Shown here one piece after another: positions 14,823 through 16,114 of a stretch of 16,114 nt of DNA. Position 1 is the stretch's first letter, and every line of letters begins with the position of its first letter. Below the pieces are notes generated by a model. It was not told the DNA's origin. It saw only the letters and a program-made list of their open reading frames with translations, and searched no databases. This DNA is from Mycoplasmatota bacterium. GTDB taxonomy: Bacteria > Bacillota_I > Bacilli_A > Izemoplasmatales > Izemoplasmataceae. The translations under genes and the position numbers were made by a program. Where the stretch lies: NCBI GenBank assembly GCA_030641535.1, contig DAOWHG010000003.1:1-16114 (forward strand), written 5' to 3'.

Positions 14823-15437
14823 ATGTTTTTTTTCAGAAGTTTTTTAGTATTTTTTTCAATAAGTCTAGTTGGATTTATTCCAGAATTAATAGCACGTATA
14901 ACAGCTTTAAATAAGAATAAGCACTTGTTTTCTAATTTAGTATTATCTCTTACATCTTTGAGTATTTCATATCTAACATTAATAATTATTTTTATAAAAA
15001 TTTACTATTCAGCAAATGCTATAGAAATCGCTGAGTATTCTTCTAAAATGATTATTGGAGCTGCTATTTTATCGTTTGTTTATTTCTTAGTATTTTTTTT
15101 GGAAATAATGGTTCGAAAAAAATTTCGAAAACACGTGTATAGTTTCTTTTATTTGGATAGATCAGCTACAGATGTTCTCATTTCAACACTTGAGCCATAC
15201 GAAGGCAAATATGAGCTTAAATACGCTGCAAGTGATGCAGTAATGAGTATTAAGTTCGATAAAATTCCTCAAGATACAGTGTTTGAAATTCTAAATTGTA
15301 TTGAAAGTTCTGACGGAATATTTATAAACCACTCAAGTAAACAATCATTATATTTATCTGTTCTCTATGTTTTACTGATTATCACAATTATTTCTTTTTT
15401 TACTATAGGATATATTTATCCAGCATATTACTTATAA
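14823..15437 (+). CDS. Small integral membrane protein of unknown function
   Basis: I do not recognise this 204-residue protein. It has three N-terminal hydrophobic segments (about 6-24, 38-60 and 76-97), then RKKFRKH, which by the positive-inside rule places the following part in the cytoplasm. A polar domain of about 80 residues (98-178) contains YLDRSATDVLISTLEPYEGKYELKY-type sequence, which looks folded (mixed strands and helices). A final membrane segment lies at about 180-202. There is no signal peptidase site and no cysteine cluster. AGGAGG lies seven bases before the ATG. It has its own promoter and terminator, so it is expressed as a single gene and its neighbours rarA and nadA give no clue to function. 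Confidence 0.8.
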   Translation: MFFFRSFLVFFSISLVGFIPELIARITALNKNKHLFSNLVLSLTSLSISYLTLIIIFIKIYYSANAIEIAEYSSKMIIGAAILSFVYFLVFFLEIMVRKKFRKHVYSFFYLDRSATDVLISTLEPYEGKYELKYAASDAVMSIKFDKIPQDTVFEILNCIESSDGIFINHSSKQSLYLSVLYVLLIITIISFFTIGYIYPAYYL

Positions 15438-15441
15438 TTCT

Positions 15442-15466
15442 AGCTATTTAAAAAATAGCTTTTTTT
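15442..15466 (+). terminator. Intrinsic terminator after the membrane protein gene
   Basis: AGCTATT, loop TAAAA and AATAGCT form a perfect stem followed by six T. The stem is AU-rich but well formed. Confidence 0.82.
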
Positions 15467-15478
15467 ATGGCTAATTGT

Positions 15479-15507
15479 TTGAAAGTACTTAGTATAAATG
15501 ATAAAAT
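15479..15507 (+). promoter_or_regulatory. Promoter of nadA
   Basis: TTGAAA (15479-15484) and TAAAAT (15502-15507) are 17 bases apart. The first in-frame ATG (15498) lies inside this promoter, supporting the start at 15528. Confidence 0.65.
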
Positions 15508-15527
15508 ACATATGCGAGGTGATATTA

Positions 15528-16114
15528 ATGGAAAAATCATTAATGATTAAAGAGATTGCGCGTCTAAAAGAAGAGAAAAACGCAGTTATATTAGCTCATT
15601 ACTATCAAGATGGCGATATTCAAGATATCGCTGATTTTACAGGTGATAGTTTGTATTTAAGCCAAGTAGCAAGTAAAACTGATGCTGATATAATCCTTTT
15701 TGCGGGTGTTCATTTCATGGCAGAAACAGCTAAGATACTATCTCCAAGCAAAACTGTTTTATTGCCAGTTAAAGAAGCAGGATGCCCAATGGCAGATATG
15801 GTTACAAGTGTAAGATTAATGAATTATAAAGAGAAACATCCAGATAGAGTAGTAGTATGTTATGTAAATTCAACAGCTCAAGTAAAGGCTTTAAGTGATA
15901 TTTGTGTTACTAGTAGTAATGCAGAGAAGATAATCAAACATTATAAAGGGAAAAAGATGCTTTATGTACCTGATAAAAACTTAGGAACATATTTAAGAGA
16001 AAAATACGACCTAGATATGGAAGTATAGCCAGGTTTTTGCAGTACCAAAAAATATTTAACTTTAGATCAATTAGCAAATATGAAGAAAAAGTATCCAAAC
16101 GCAGAATTTATCGT
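15528..16114 (+). pseudogene. nadA: Quinolinate synthase NadA, interrupted by an in-frame TAG; 3' end beyond window
   Basis: NadA condenses iminoaspartate with dihydroxyacetone phosphate to quinolinate, the first committed step of de novo NAD synthesis, using an oxygen-sensitive [4Fe-4S] cluster. The start at 15528 follows GAGGTGAT. Visible motifs are VILAHYYQDGDIQDIADFTGDSLYL-type N-terminus, FAGVHFMAETAKIL, AGCPMAD (first cluster cysteine), YVNSTAQVKALSDICVTSSNA and PDKNLGTYL. After MEV the frame meets TAG (16026-16028) where the family has the tryptophan of the WxGxC motif. Downstream, PGFCSTKKYLT (second cluster cysteine) and KYPNAEFIV continue in the same frame to the edge. A single G-to-A change (TGG to TAG) would explain it. 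A recent nonsense mutation, a sequencing error or suppression are all possible. If terminated, the product of 166 residues would lack two cluster ligands. Confidence 0.88.

Noticed and set aside
16026..16028. TAG in nadA as pyrrolysine
   Set aside because: The position is a family tryptophan, not a site for an unusual residue, and TAG is used as an ordinary stop by the RNase J gene. A point mutation or sequence error is simpler.

Overview
The window is AT-rich, compactly coded DNA from a low-GC Gram-positive-type bacterium. It carries RNase J, RecU, RarA, a BMP-type nucleoside ABC importer, strong AGGAGG ribosome sites and sigma-A-like promoters, many with an extended -10. TGG is the tryptophan codon, and no in-frame TGA interrupts any long gene, so the standard bacterial code fits. 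NadA and a ferredoxin/NifX gene set suggest an anaerobic lineage, possibly a free-living Mollicutes relative (Acholeplasma/Izemoplasma-like) or a Clostridia/Bacilli relative. That placement is inference. No RNA gene, insertion sequence or CRISPR array was seen. The longest gene-free stretch is about 190 bases (10433-10621).

Layout. Positions 1-2269 (minus) hold recU, overlapped by a membrane-bound Cache-HAMP-GGDEF diguanylate cyclase that runs off the left edge. Divergent from it, 2428-4107 (plus) is an RNase J family protein whose C-terminal active-site motifs are degenerate. Positions 4186-9170 (plus) form a nucleoside uptake operon: BMP lipoprotein, a strong hairpin, then ATPase, permease and permease coupled by TAATG overlaps. 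A convergent MFS transporter occupies 9188-10432 (minus).

Positions 10561-13393 (plus) are the most unusual part. This is a self-contained operon with a promoter, a 16-bp perfect palindrome at the predicted transcription start, a DUF134 regulator fused to a NifX-like domain, a second NifX-like protein, and two MinD/ParA-type ATPases that each contain two [4Fe-4S] ferredoxin motifs. It ends in a clean terminator. The composition resembles the metal-cluster/ATPase operons of anaerobes such as the Desulfovibrio orange-protein (ORP) genes. The fused gene keeps a near-perfect ribosome site and ATG exactly at the domain junction, so it may also make the free NifX-like domain.

The right end holds rarA (13449-14693, minus), an unrecognised four-helix membrane protein (14823-15437, plus) with its own promoter and terminator, and nadA (15528 to the edge). 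nadA is interrupted by an in-frame TAG where the family has a conserved tryptophan, and recognisable NadA sequence continues in the same frame to the window edge.
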